Below, in pieces: positions 57,798 to 64,000 of a stretch of DNA of 64,000 nt. The translations under genes were made by a program, and so were the position numbers. Positions within the stretch are counted from its first letter, which is position 1. Each line of letters starts with the position of its first letter. The notes beneath the pieces are model-generated. The model was given only the letters and a program-made list of their open reading frames with translations. It did not search any database and was not told where the DNA came from. Source of the stretch: Burkholderia contaminans (GTDB lineage Bacteria > Pseudomonadota > Gammaproteobacteria > Burkholderiales > Burkholderiaceae); contig NZ_CP090641.1 in assembly GCF_029633825.1 (NCBI RefSeq), positions 3,038,001 to 3,102,000 on the forward strand. The letters run 5' to 3'.

Positions 57798-58053
57798 GGT
57801 TTCAAGTTGAAACCGAATCGAAGCGTAGGATATTCGGTTTCAAGTTGCAACCAAAAAATGCGTGGACAAATCACCGGAATGACTGGCTGATGGTGCGTGA
57901 TTTCGTGCCGGGAAAGGGCGTTGCGGGAATTAGTTGGCGAGACGCATGAGTTGAAAAGCCAATCGGGCCCGAATCGGCTGCTCCATTCGTCGATCGCGAA
58001 CAGTCGGGCGTCGTGCGATTGATCTTTCGCTCGACGAGTTTTATATTGCAACC
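57798..58053. promoter_or_regulatory. HxlR operators (three related sites)
   Basis: GGTTTCAAGTTGAAACC at 57798-57814 is a perfect 17-bp palindrome; GGTTTCAAGTTGCAACC at 57836-57852 differs by one base, 38 bp away; a half-conserved form ends in TTGCAACC at 58046-58053 near the HxlR gene. The layout suggests that the regulator controls both the hydrolase and itself. Confidence 0.7.
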
Positions 58054-58120
58054 ATTTATTTCACCGGAAACGACCGCCGCTCCGCCCGCATTCCGGGCGC
58101 GGCATCGCCCCCATGCATCG

Positions 58121-58570
58121 ATGAACAGACGAACCACGCACGAGGATTCCCTTTGCGGTGTTGCCCGCCCGCTGGACGCGATTGGCGACTGGTGGTCGCT
58201 GCTGATCGTCCGCGATGCGTTCGACGGGTTGCGCCGCTTCGGCGAATTCCAGAAGAATCTCGGGCTGGCCAAGAACATCCTGGCCGCGCGCCTGCGCAAC
58301 CTGGTCGCGCACGGGATCATGGACATCGTGCCGGCCGCGGACGGCGGCGCGCATCACGAGTACGTGCTGACCGAGAAAGGGCGCGGCCTGTTTCCACTGC
58401 TCGTCGCGCTGCGGCAGTGGGGCGAGGATTTCTTCTTCGAACCGGACGAGGCACACGTGCTGCTCGTCGACCGGAAGAGCGGGTTGCCGGTCAGGAAGCT
58501 CGAACTGCGTTCGCAGGACGGGCGCGTGCTCGGGCCGGAGGATACGGTCGTACTGCCGCCGCCGGACTGA
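58121..58570 (+). CDS. HxlR/DUF24-family redox-sensing regulator
   Basis: 149 residues from the ATG at 58121. Contains the family's single conserved N-terminal Cys (Cys12 in SLCGVARPLDAIGDWWSLLI), the residue through which YodB, HypR and QorR sense quinones, aldehydes or hypochlorite. Winged helix: FGEFQKNLGLAKNILAARLRNLVAHGIM. The C-terminal VDRKSGLPVRKLELRSQDG region is an addition seen in Burkholderia members. Likely derepresses the divergent hydrolase gene under electrophile stress. Confidence 0.86.
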   Translation: MNRRTTHEDSLCGVARPLDAIGDWWSLLIVRDAFDGLRRFGEFQKNLGLAKNILAARLRNLVAHGIMDIVPAADGGAHHEYVLTEKGRGLFPLLVALRQWGEDFFFEPDEAHVLLVDRKSGLPVRKLELRSQDGRVLGPEDTVVLPPPD

Positions 58571-58658
58571 CAAGCGGCGACCGGGCTCGTGCCGCGTTCG
58601 ACTCCGGGCGCTCGCCGCGTGGCTTTCGAGGAAGCTGGTGACCTATATTCCGTTACTT

Positions 58659-58769
58659 ATGAAGATTACGCTGGACATCGACCAGCCGAACCGGCAGTTC
58701 GCGTCGAACACGCTCGATATTTCCGCGAACCCCGTACTGGCCAGCGTGCTGCTCGCATTCCGCTCCTGA
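58659..58769 (+). CDS. Possible 36-residue ORF upstream of ppk2
   Basis: ATG at 58659 to TGA at 58767-58769, product MKITLDIDQPNRQFASNTLD... . Codon use resembles that of genes around it, and the first residues alternate as in a beta strand. The Shine-Dalgarno is poor. It could be a real small protein, or the remains of a longer gene. No family recognised. Confidence 0.3.
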   Translation: MKITLDIDQPNRQFASNTLDISANPVLASVLLAFRS

Positions 58770-58858
58770 CCGGTGCGCCGGCCCTTTTTTCATGAATTTG
58801 ACGCGCGACACTGGGATAATGGAGGAGTTTGGCTGCGTCAATGATGGAAGGAGGCCCC

Positions 58859-59809
58859 ATGGGCGACAACGATACCCGCACCGAGACCGACGACCGCACC
58901 GATATGGAATCGATGGAAGCGCGCCAGCGCCGCTTCGAGGAAGATCTGGTCGACGCCTACGACGAAGAGCTCGAGATGGAGCTCGACGATCGCCGCTTCG
59001 ACGACAGCGACGACCTGCTGTTTTCGCAGGAGCGCCGCGAGGCGCGCAAGCAATATTTCCGCGAACTGTTCCGCCTGCAGGGCGAACTCGTGAAGCTGCA
59101 GGACTGGGTCGTCAGCACGGGGCACCGGCTCGTCGTCATTTTCGAGGGGCGCGACGCGGCCGGCAAGGGCGGGGCGATCAAGCGCATCACGCAGCGGCTG
59201 AACCCGCGCGTCTGCCGCGTGGCGGCGCTGCCGGCACCGAACAACCGCGAACGCACGCAATGGTATTTCCAGCGCTATGTCGCGCATCTGCCGGCCGGCG
59301 GCGAGATCGTGCTGTTCGACCGCAGCTGGTACAACCGCGCGGGCGTCGAGCGCGTGATGAACTTCTGTACCGACGAGGAATACGAGGAGTTTTTCCGTTC
59401 GGTTCCCGAGTTCGAGAAGATGCTCGTGCGCAGCGGGATCCAGATCGTCAAGTACTGGTTTTCGATCACCGATCACGAGCAGGAAGTGCGTTTCCAGAGC
59501 CGGATCGAGGATCCGCTCAAGCAGTGGAAGCTGAGCCCGATGGATCTCGAGAGCCGCCGCCGCTGGGAAGCCTATACGGCCGCGAAGGAAGAGATGCTGC
59601 TGCGTACGCACATTCCGGAAGCACCGTGGTGGGTCGTGCAGGCCGTCGACAAGAAGCGCGCACGGCTGAACTGCATTCACCACCTGCTGCAGCAGGTGCC
59701 GTATCACGAGGTGCCGCACGCACCGATCGACCTGCCGCCGCGCGAGCATCACGAGGATTACATCCGTCGGCCGACGCCGGACAACATGATCGTGCCGGAT
59801 ATTTACTGA
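58859..59809 (+). CDS. ppk2: Polyphosphate kinase 2 (class I)
   Basis: 316 residues from the ATG at 58859, supported by AAGGAGG; an upstream ATG at 58841 has no such site. Walker A GRDAAGKGG at 98-106, Walker B and lid region DRSWYNRAGVE near residue 155. PPK2 uses polyphosphate to phosphorylate nucleoside diphosphates (class I) and so supplies ATP or GTP. The acidic N-terminal extension of about 60 residues is normal for burkholderial proteins. Cytosolic. Monocistronic, followed by a convergent H-NS-type gene. Confidence 0.93.
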   Translation: MGDNDTRTETDDRTDMESMEARQRRFEEDLVDAYDEELEMELDDRRFDDSDDLLFSQERREARKQYFRELFRLQGELVKLQDWVVSTGHRLVVIFEGRDAAGKGGAIKRITQRLNPRVCRVAALPAPNNRERTQWYFQRYVAHLPAGGEIVLFDRSWYNRAGVERVMNFCTDEEYEEFFRSVPEFEKMLVRSGIQIVKYWFSITDHEQEVRFQSRIEDPLKQWKLSPMDLESRRRWEAYTAAKEEMLLRTHIPEAPWWVVQAVDKKRARLNCIHHLLQQVPYHEVPHAPIDLPPREHHEDYIRRPTPDNMIVPDIY

Positions 59810-59864
59810 GCGGTCGTGGCGGGTTCGATGCGATGAAGGGGCGCGCCGCGCAACACGGCGCGCG

Positions 59865-60155
59865 TTACTCCCGGATCAGGAACGCGGTGCGGTCGCGCCC
59901 GACGATCCATGCGGGTGCACGGCCGCGGCCGCTCCAGGTCGCGCCGGTTGCCGGGTCGCGATACTTCGCACCGACCGTAAACAGCTTCGCGCGATCGCTG
60001 TAACCCTGCCCGAAGATTTCCCGCGCGGTCAGCGCGTAGCCGGTGACGAGCTCGCGTACCTGCGCCAGCACCGCGCGGCGTTCGCGGCTGCGTGCCGCCT
60101 TGATGCGCCGATCGAGTTCCGCAAGCTGGGCTTGCAGTGTCTGCAGTTGATGCAT
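59865..60155 (-). CDS. H-NS-family nucleoid protein
   Basis: 96 residues. N-terminal coiled coil (QTLQAQLAELDRRIKAARSRERRAVLAQVREL) for dimerisation, and C-terminal DNA-binding domain KYRDPATGATWSGRGRAPAWI, whose GRGR loop enters the minor groove of AT-rich DNA. Burkholderia have many such paralogues, which silence acquired DNA. It ends convergent with ppk2; a GCGCGCCG/CGGCGCGC hairpin lies between. Confidence 0.9.
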   Translation of the reverse strand: MHQLQTLQAQLAELDRRIKAARSRERRAVLAQVRELVTGYALTAREIFGQGYSDRAKLFTVGAKYRDPATGATWSGRGRAPAWIVGRDRTAFLIRE

Positions 60156-60421
60156 GCGTCCGTTATCCCGTAGTCGAGTTTTGATTATTGGCGACGCGTG
60201 ACGAACCGCACGTCGGCACGCCCGGCCCAGGCGTGCCGCCTCGGCCGGTGGCGGTTGCGTGTTGCCTGCGCCGGCCTGCGGATAGAACGTACACGGCACG
60301 AATCGCCGGGAACTCGGTGAGATTAAGTGGCGGCGGGCGGTTTTTCTATCGGACGTATCTGAATTTTCGGCGGAATTTTCAGGCAGCGGGGTGGCGCGGC
60401 GGGGACGATAGCGGCCGCTCG

Positions 60422-61009
60422 TTACAGATCGGGAAAGCCCGATCGCCCTTGCGTCAGGTCGAACAACTCGGTTCGCGCATGCGCGTCTGCTGTCTCGGGC
60501 AGCTTGATCACGAGCTTGACCGTCATCCCGTACGCGCTGTCCACCAGTTCGTAGCCCGCCTGTTCGATCCAGCGGCGCACGCGCGCTTCCTCGGGATAGC
60601 CGATCTCGATCGCGAGCCGCGTGTAGCGGATGCGCTCGACGCGCTCGGCATCGAGCAGCGCCGACGCGATTGCATCGGTGTATGCGCGCACCAGCCCGCC
60701 CGCGCCGAGCTTCACGCCGCCGTAGTAACGCACGACCGCGCCGAGCACGCCGTCGAGATCGTGATGGCGCAGCACTTCCAGGATCGGGCGGCCTGCGGTG
60801 CCCGACGGCTCGCCGTCGTCCGACATCCCCGATTGACCGCCCGCCAGCAAGGCCCAGCACACGTGCGTGGCCGCTGGATGTTCGTCGCGCAGGCGTTGCA
60901 GGGCCTGCATTGCGGCGTCGCGGTCGTCGACGGGAATCGCGTACGCGATGAAGCGGCTCTTGCGGATCTCGAGTTCGCGGGTGTAGGTGGTGGCGAGCGA
61001 GTACATCAT
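60422..61009 (-). CDS. yigZ: YigZ/IMPACT-family protein
   Basis: 195 residues from the first of two adjacent ATG codons. KSRFIAYAIPVDDRDAAMQALQ, SDDGEPSGTAGRPILEVL and VVRYYGGVKLGAGGLVRAY are the signature of UPF0029/YigZ, an RNase PH-like fold with a second ferredoxin-like domain. In eukaryotes the homologue IMPACT inhibits GCN2; the bacterial role is unclear. Stands alone. Confidence 0.92.
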   Translation of the reverse strand: MMYSLATTYTRELEIRKSRFIAYAIPVDDRDAAMQALQRLRDEHPAATHVCWALLAGGQSGMSDDGEPSGTAGRPILEVLRHHDLDGVLGAVVRYYGGVKLGAGGLVRAYTDAIASALLDAERVERIRYTRLAIEIGYPEEARVRRWIEQAGYELVDSAYGMTVKLVIKLPETADAHARTELFDLTQGRSGFPDL

Positions 61010-61263
61010 GCGTCGCGAGGGGGAAACAGTAAGGAAATCAAGGTGATGATGGCGTGTCGGTTCTTTGGGTGCCGGCCCGGGCGGGCAGCGGCCGGCCGCA
61101 TGGCCGGGATGAAGACTGAATTTTACCGTGGCGCGCATCGTTGCCTTTCGATGCCGTCAGCGCCCGGCCGGGGTGCGGTGCTGGATACGGAATGGCGAAG
61201 CGCCACTGTGAAGGGTGCGGCAGCGGCCGTTCCGATTTTTTCTACGACGATTCGCGCGCGACA

Positions 61264-62121
61264 TCACCGCACGCCGACCGACGACCGCAGCGCCGCGCCC
61301 AGCGTGCGCAGCGCTTGCCGGGCCCGCGCATCGGTCAGGTTCGAGTAGAGCACCACGTCGCGCGTCGGCAAGGGCGGCAGCCCGTATCGCATGCCCACGT
61401 CGACGGTCCCGACGGGCGCCACGCGATGCCCGAGCGCGGCGACGGCCAGCCCGGCGGACACTGCCGCGCCGATCGTCGCCACGCCGCCGCCGACGAATAC
61501 TTCCGTCCATGCGACGCCGGCTTCGTCCAGCGCGCTGACGGCCATGCGGCGCACGCTGCACGGCTCGGCCTGCGTCGCGAGCCGCAGCGGTTGCGGCGGA
61601 TGGTACTCGAAATCGGTCGCAGCCATCCAGCCGAACGACTCCGACAGGAGGGTTTCGCCGTCGAGCCGCCGGCTGTCGTGCTGCAGCGCGACGGCGGCGT
61701 CGAGCTGGCCGCGGTCGAACGCATCGAGCACATCGCGCGAGGCGGCCACCCGGATCTCCAGCACGAGCCCCGGTTCCGCTTCGCTCATGCGCCGAAGCAG
61801 CATCGGAAGATCGGCGCCGACGACATGATGGCTCACGCCGATCACCAGCCGCCGCTGGCCGACGCCGAATGCACCGACCGCGCCCTGGTGAGCGGCCACG
61901 AGCTCACGCGCGGGTTCGAGGAACGCGGTGCCGTCGGCTGACAAGCGAACCTGCCGCGGCGTGCGTTCCAGCAGGCGTCGTCCGAGGCTGTCCTCCAGCT
62001 TTTTGATCTTCAGGCTCACCGCGGACTGCGTGGTGTCCATCGCCTCGGCGGCCCGTGTGAAGCTCTTGAGGTCGGCAGTCAGTACGAACGCCTGCACGGC
62101 TTCGATGTCGAGCGTTTTCAT
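61264..62121 (-). CDS. LysR-family regulator
   Basis: 285 residues from the ATG at 62121 (MKTLDIEAVQAF); an ATG five codons upstream (62136) is also possible. Helix-turn-helix SFTRAAEAMDTTQSAVSLKIKKLEDSLGRRLL, then effector domain RRLVIGVSHHVVGADLPMLL. Divergent from the DUF4865 gene, which is probably its target; this pairing recurs in Burkholderia and relatives. The 127-bp gap between starts is AT-rich. Confidence 0.88.
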   Translation of the reverse strand: MKTLDIEAVQAFVLTADLKSFTRAAEAMDTTQSAVSLKIKKLEDSLGRRLLERTPRQVRLSADGTAFLEPARELVAAHQGAVGAFGVGQRRLVIGVSHHVVGADLPMLLRRMSEAEPGLVLEIRVAASRDVLDAFDRGQLDAAVALQHDSRRLDGETLLSESFGWMAATDFEYHPPQPLRLATQAEPCSVRRMAVSALDEAGVAWTEVFVGGGVATIGAAVSAGLAVAALGHRVAPVGTVDVGMRYGLPPLPTRDVVLYSNLTDARARQALRTLGAALRSSVGVR

Positions 62122-62248
62122 CGCGCAATCATCCATTTATAAATCGAATCATTGAAATATTCTGCCATCGACTTTTCAAATGATTCAAGGTCTTCTACGC
62201 TGTTCTCGAGCCGCTCGGAATCTCCCTTTCCGTTTCCAGGAGTCGATC

Positions 62249-62827
62249 ATGCTGACCGCGTACTACGCGCACCGCCTGCCGGCGGACTACGACCTCGACA
62301 TCATCCGCAATCGCGTGCGCGAGCGCGGCAGGCTCTGGGACGACACGCCGGATCTCGTGTTCAAGGGGTTCCTGCTGCGCGAGGCGGGCCGCTACGGTGC
62401 GACGGAAAACGGCTATGCATCGCTTTATCTGTGGCGCAATGAGCAGGCGTTCGCCCGGTTCGTCACGGACGGCCGCTTCCGGGTCGTGACGGACAGCTTC
62501 GGGCGTGCGCCGATCGACGTGCAGGTCGCGCTGGATGCGCGCAAGGGCAGCGCATCGGCGGGGCGCTTCGTGCGGCTGGAAGCCGTGGATATTCCGGCGG
62601 ATGCCGACCTCGATGCGACGCTGGCGCGGGAGGTCGAGCGCAATCGCGACGTGGCGGCGAGGCAGGGTACGGTCGCGGCCGCCGTCAGCCTTGATCCGCT
62701 GCGCTGGCGGCTGACGCGCTCGCTCGTATCGGAACACGAGCTGGACGACGGCGGCGCGGGTACGGTGTATCAGGTGCTGCATCTGGCCCGGCCGTTGCTC
62801 GATACGCTTGAAGGGGGTGGGGAGTGA
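62249..62827 (+). CDS. DUF4865 protein
   Basis: 192 residues from the ATG at 62249 with AGGAG six bases upstream. Begins MLTAYYAHRLPADYDLDIIRNRV and contains GKGFLL-like KGFLLREAG and SLYLWRNEQAFARFV; it looks like a two-domain ABM/ferredoxin-like monooxygenase-type fold, but this is an impression only. Commonly next to a LysR gene, as here. Function unknown. Its stop overlaps a small membrane protein start (TGATG). Confidence 0.8.
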   Translation: MLTAYYAHRLPADYDLDIIRNRVRERGRLWDDTPDLVFKGFLLREAGRYGATENGYASLYLWRNEQAFARFVTDGRFRVVTDSFGRAPIDVQVALDARKGSASAGRFVRLEAVDIPADADLDATLAREVERNRDVAARQGTVAAAVSLDPLRWRLTRSLVSEHELDDGGAGTVYQVLHLARPLLDTLEGGGE

Positions 62828-62997
62828 TGGCCGGCGGGGCGGTCCGATCGCGGGCCGGGCCGGCCGGTGGGGCCTGCGGCCCGGCATCCGCGCGATTGCC
62901 GGCTGGCCTGGTGGTCGCCGCGCATCTGGCCGGGATGGCGGCGGGGATCGCCGCGATTGCCGCGTTCGCGACGTTGCTGGCGTTGTTGTTCCGGTAA
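62827..62997 (+). CDS. 56-residue membrane peptide coupled to DUF4865
   Basis: ATG at 62827 shares bases with the DUF4865 TGA (TGATG), and GGGGAG is just upstream. The product starts with an Arg/Gly/Pro-rich stretch of about 26 residues, then one long hydrophobic helix (LVVAAHLAGMAAGIAAIAAF ...) up to the end (LLFR). Overlap with the previous stop and the clear membrane helix support a real gene. No family recognised; too short for routine gene calling. Confidence 0.5.
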   Translation: MAGGAVRSRAGPAGGACGPASARLPAGLVVAAHLAGMAAGIAAIAAFATLLALLFR

Positions 62998-63022
62998 GGG
63001 GCGCGTTTGCGGATGAGTGAAT

Positions 63023-63059
63023 ACGGAAGCGCCGGGCACGATGTGCGCGGCGCTTCCGT
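63023..63059. terminator. Hairpin between the small membrane gene and the GH3 gene
   Basis: 12-bp perfect stem ACGGAAGCGCCG / CGGCGCTTCCGT between two convergent genes, loop of 13 bases. No T-run on either side, so it may act with Rho or only as a 3' stabiliser. Confidence 0.45.
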
Positions 63060-63073
63060 TCCTTCACTACCGC

Positions 63074-64000
63074 TCAGTTCCCCTGCAACCGGATATCCCG
63101 CGACGATGCGCCGACGTACACCGTTCCGCCCGGCACCACGCGCCAGCCGTTACGCGACGTATCCCACACGCTCTGCATCCGCGGCGATACGGTCACGCGC
63201 ACCCGCCGCGTCTCGCCCGGATTCAGCCGGATCTTCTCCCAGCCGACCAGGCGCTTCGGCGGTTCGTCCTTGTACGGCACGCCCAGATAGACCTGCGGCG
63301 TTTCCGCGCCGGCGACGCGCCCGTCGTTACGCACCGTGAATGCGACGCTCAGCGCACCGTCCCATTGCTTCGACACCGACAGCCCCGAATACGCGAAGTG
63401 CGTGTACGACAGCCCATAGCCGAACTCGAACATCGGCTTGATGTTGTGCGCGTCATACCAGCGATAGCCCATGTTCAGCTTTTCCGCATAGACGGGATCG
63501 TTGTCGAACGCACCGTTTTGCCCCCAGGTCGGCGAATCCTGGTCGCGTGCGGGGAACGTGACAGGCAGCTTGCCGGACGGATTGACCGCACCGAACAGCA
63601 CGTTCGCGATCGCCTTGCCGCCGGCTTCGCCCGGATACCACGCCTCGACGATCGCGGAGACCTGGTCCTTCCACGGCATCAGCACCGGGTTGCCGCTCTG
63701 GACCACGACGATCGTGTGCGGATTCGCGCGGGCGACGGCTTCGACGAGCGCATCCTGGTTCGACGGGTTTGCGAGGCTCAGGCTCTGGAGATCACCGAAA
63801 TCCTCGCCGGCCGGCTGCGTGACCACGACGATCGCGACGTCCGAGCGGCCCGCGAGCGCGGCGGCCTGGTCGATCTCCTGCTGCGTGTACGCGCGGAACG
63901 GCGACTGCTGGTCGGTGTTGCCCGCGAACGTGACCTGAGCGGCCGGCGCGAGCGCGCGGATCGCCGCGACGATCGGCACGTCGACCTTCAGCCACGGATT
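63074..64000 (-). CDS. GH3 beta-glucosidase, C-terminal part (partial)
   Basis: 309 codons to the window edge, reading on beyond 64000. GRSDVAIVVVTQPAGEDFGDL, VVQSGNPVLMPW and GKLPVTFPARDQDSP are from the (alpha/beta)6 sandwich domain of GH3 enzymes; the acid/base Glu is expected in AGEDFGD. KLNMGYRWYDAHNIKPMFEFGYGLSY is the typical linker, followed by a fibronectin type III-like domain to the end. The N-terminal barrel with the nucleophile and any signal peptide lie outside. Confidence 0.92.
   Translation of the reverse strand, partial: NPWLKVDVPIVAAIRALAPAAQVTFAGNTDQQSPFRAYTQQEIDQAAALAGRSDVAIVVVTQPAGEDFGDLQSLSLANPSNQDALVEAVARANPHTIVVVQSGNPVLMPWKDQVSAIVEAWYPGEAGGKAIANVLFGAVNPSGKLPVTFPARDQDSPTWGQNGAFDNDPVYAEKLNMGYRWYDAHNIKPMFEFGYGLSYTHFAYSGLSVSKQWDGALSVAFTVRNDGRVAGAETPQVYLGVPYKDEPPKRLVGWEKIRLNPGETRRVRVTVSPRMQSVWDTSRNGWRVVPGGTVYVGASSRDIRLQGN

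Overview
The window is about 67% GC, densely coded, and carries gene families and a layout typical of a Burkholderia replicon, probably the Burkholderia cepacia complex and probably a secondary chromosome. The support is accessory catabolic clusters, a second RpoD-like sigma factor, an H-NS-type protein, GsiABCD and pcaHG/pcaQ modules, OmpC-type porins and Burkholderia-like codon use. This is inference from gene content; no rRNA, tRNA, insertion sequence, phage or CRISPR array was found. The window starts inside a sigma factor gene and ends inside a GH3 glycosidase gene.

Layout. 1-5 kb: an RpoD-like sigma factor (partial), a lipoprotein and SH3-domain pair with glycine-rich tails, and ilvD. 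5.2-14.6 kb: a divergent trans-4-hydroxy-L-proline catabolic cluster. The left arm encodes a pyrroline-carboxylate reductase, alpha-ketoglutarate semialdehyde dehydrogenase, an amino-acid permease and a deaminase. The right arm encodes the epimerase and a three-subunit D-hydroxyproline dehydrogenase. The right arm is interrupted by a small palindromic repeat that keeps the ATGA stop/start coupling on both sides. 14.6-15.2 kb: two gene remnants (LysR and MFS) facing each other at a deletion scar. 15.3-16.5 kb: a persulfide-sensor-like ArsR regulator with a split YeeE/YedE sulfur transporter. 16.7-19.1 kb: a DUF2917 protein divergent from a MocR-type regulator, then a 91-residue orphan with a LexA-type box. 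19.2-22.0 kb: a diheme cytochrome c peroxidase overlapping a lipoprotein metallophosphoesterase, with a possible Pho box. 22.2-25.6 kb: a methyltransferase, a small membrane protein and a BetT-type carrier. 25.9-30.9 kb: a sugar operon (MFS, GH31, porin).

31.4-40.7 kb holds a compact peptide-salvage operon: an RpiR regulator, an isoaspartyl peptidase, GsiABCD import, a DmpA-type aminopeptidase and a DppA-type D-aminopeptidase, largely linked by ATGA overlaps. 40.7-47.0 kb: an alpha/beta hydrolase with an AraC regulator, protocatechuate 3,4-dioxygenase (pcaHG), a papain-like-fold protein, an XRE regulator and PcaQ; pcaH and pcaQ carry the same composite operator in opposite orientation. 47.1-54.6 kb: a HigBA-type toxin-antitoxin pair, a YjeH-type carrier, the large helicase Lhr and a YdjM-like membrane protein. 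55-64 kb: gamma-glutamyltranspeptidase, an alpha/beta hydrolase divergent from an HxlR regulator that share a repeated palindrome, PPK2, an H-NS-like protein, YigZ, LysR divergent from DUF4865 plus a coupled 56-residue membrane peptide, and the C-terminal part of a GH3 beta-glucosidase.

The most promising unexplained items are the LexA-boxed orphan, the coupling-preserving repeat insertion, the DUF2917/MocR pair, the isoaspartyl/D-peptide operon, the candidate Pho-controlled phosphoesterase/peroxidase pair, and an unassigned minus-strand transcript suggested by tandem terminators near 42.5 kb.
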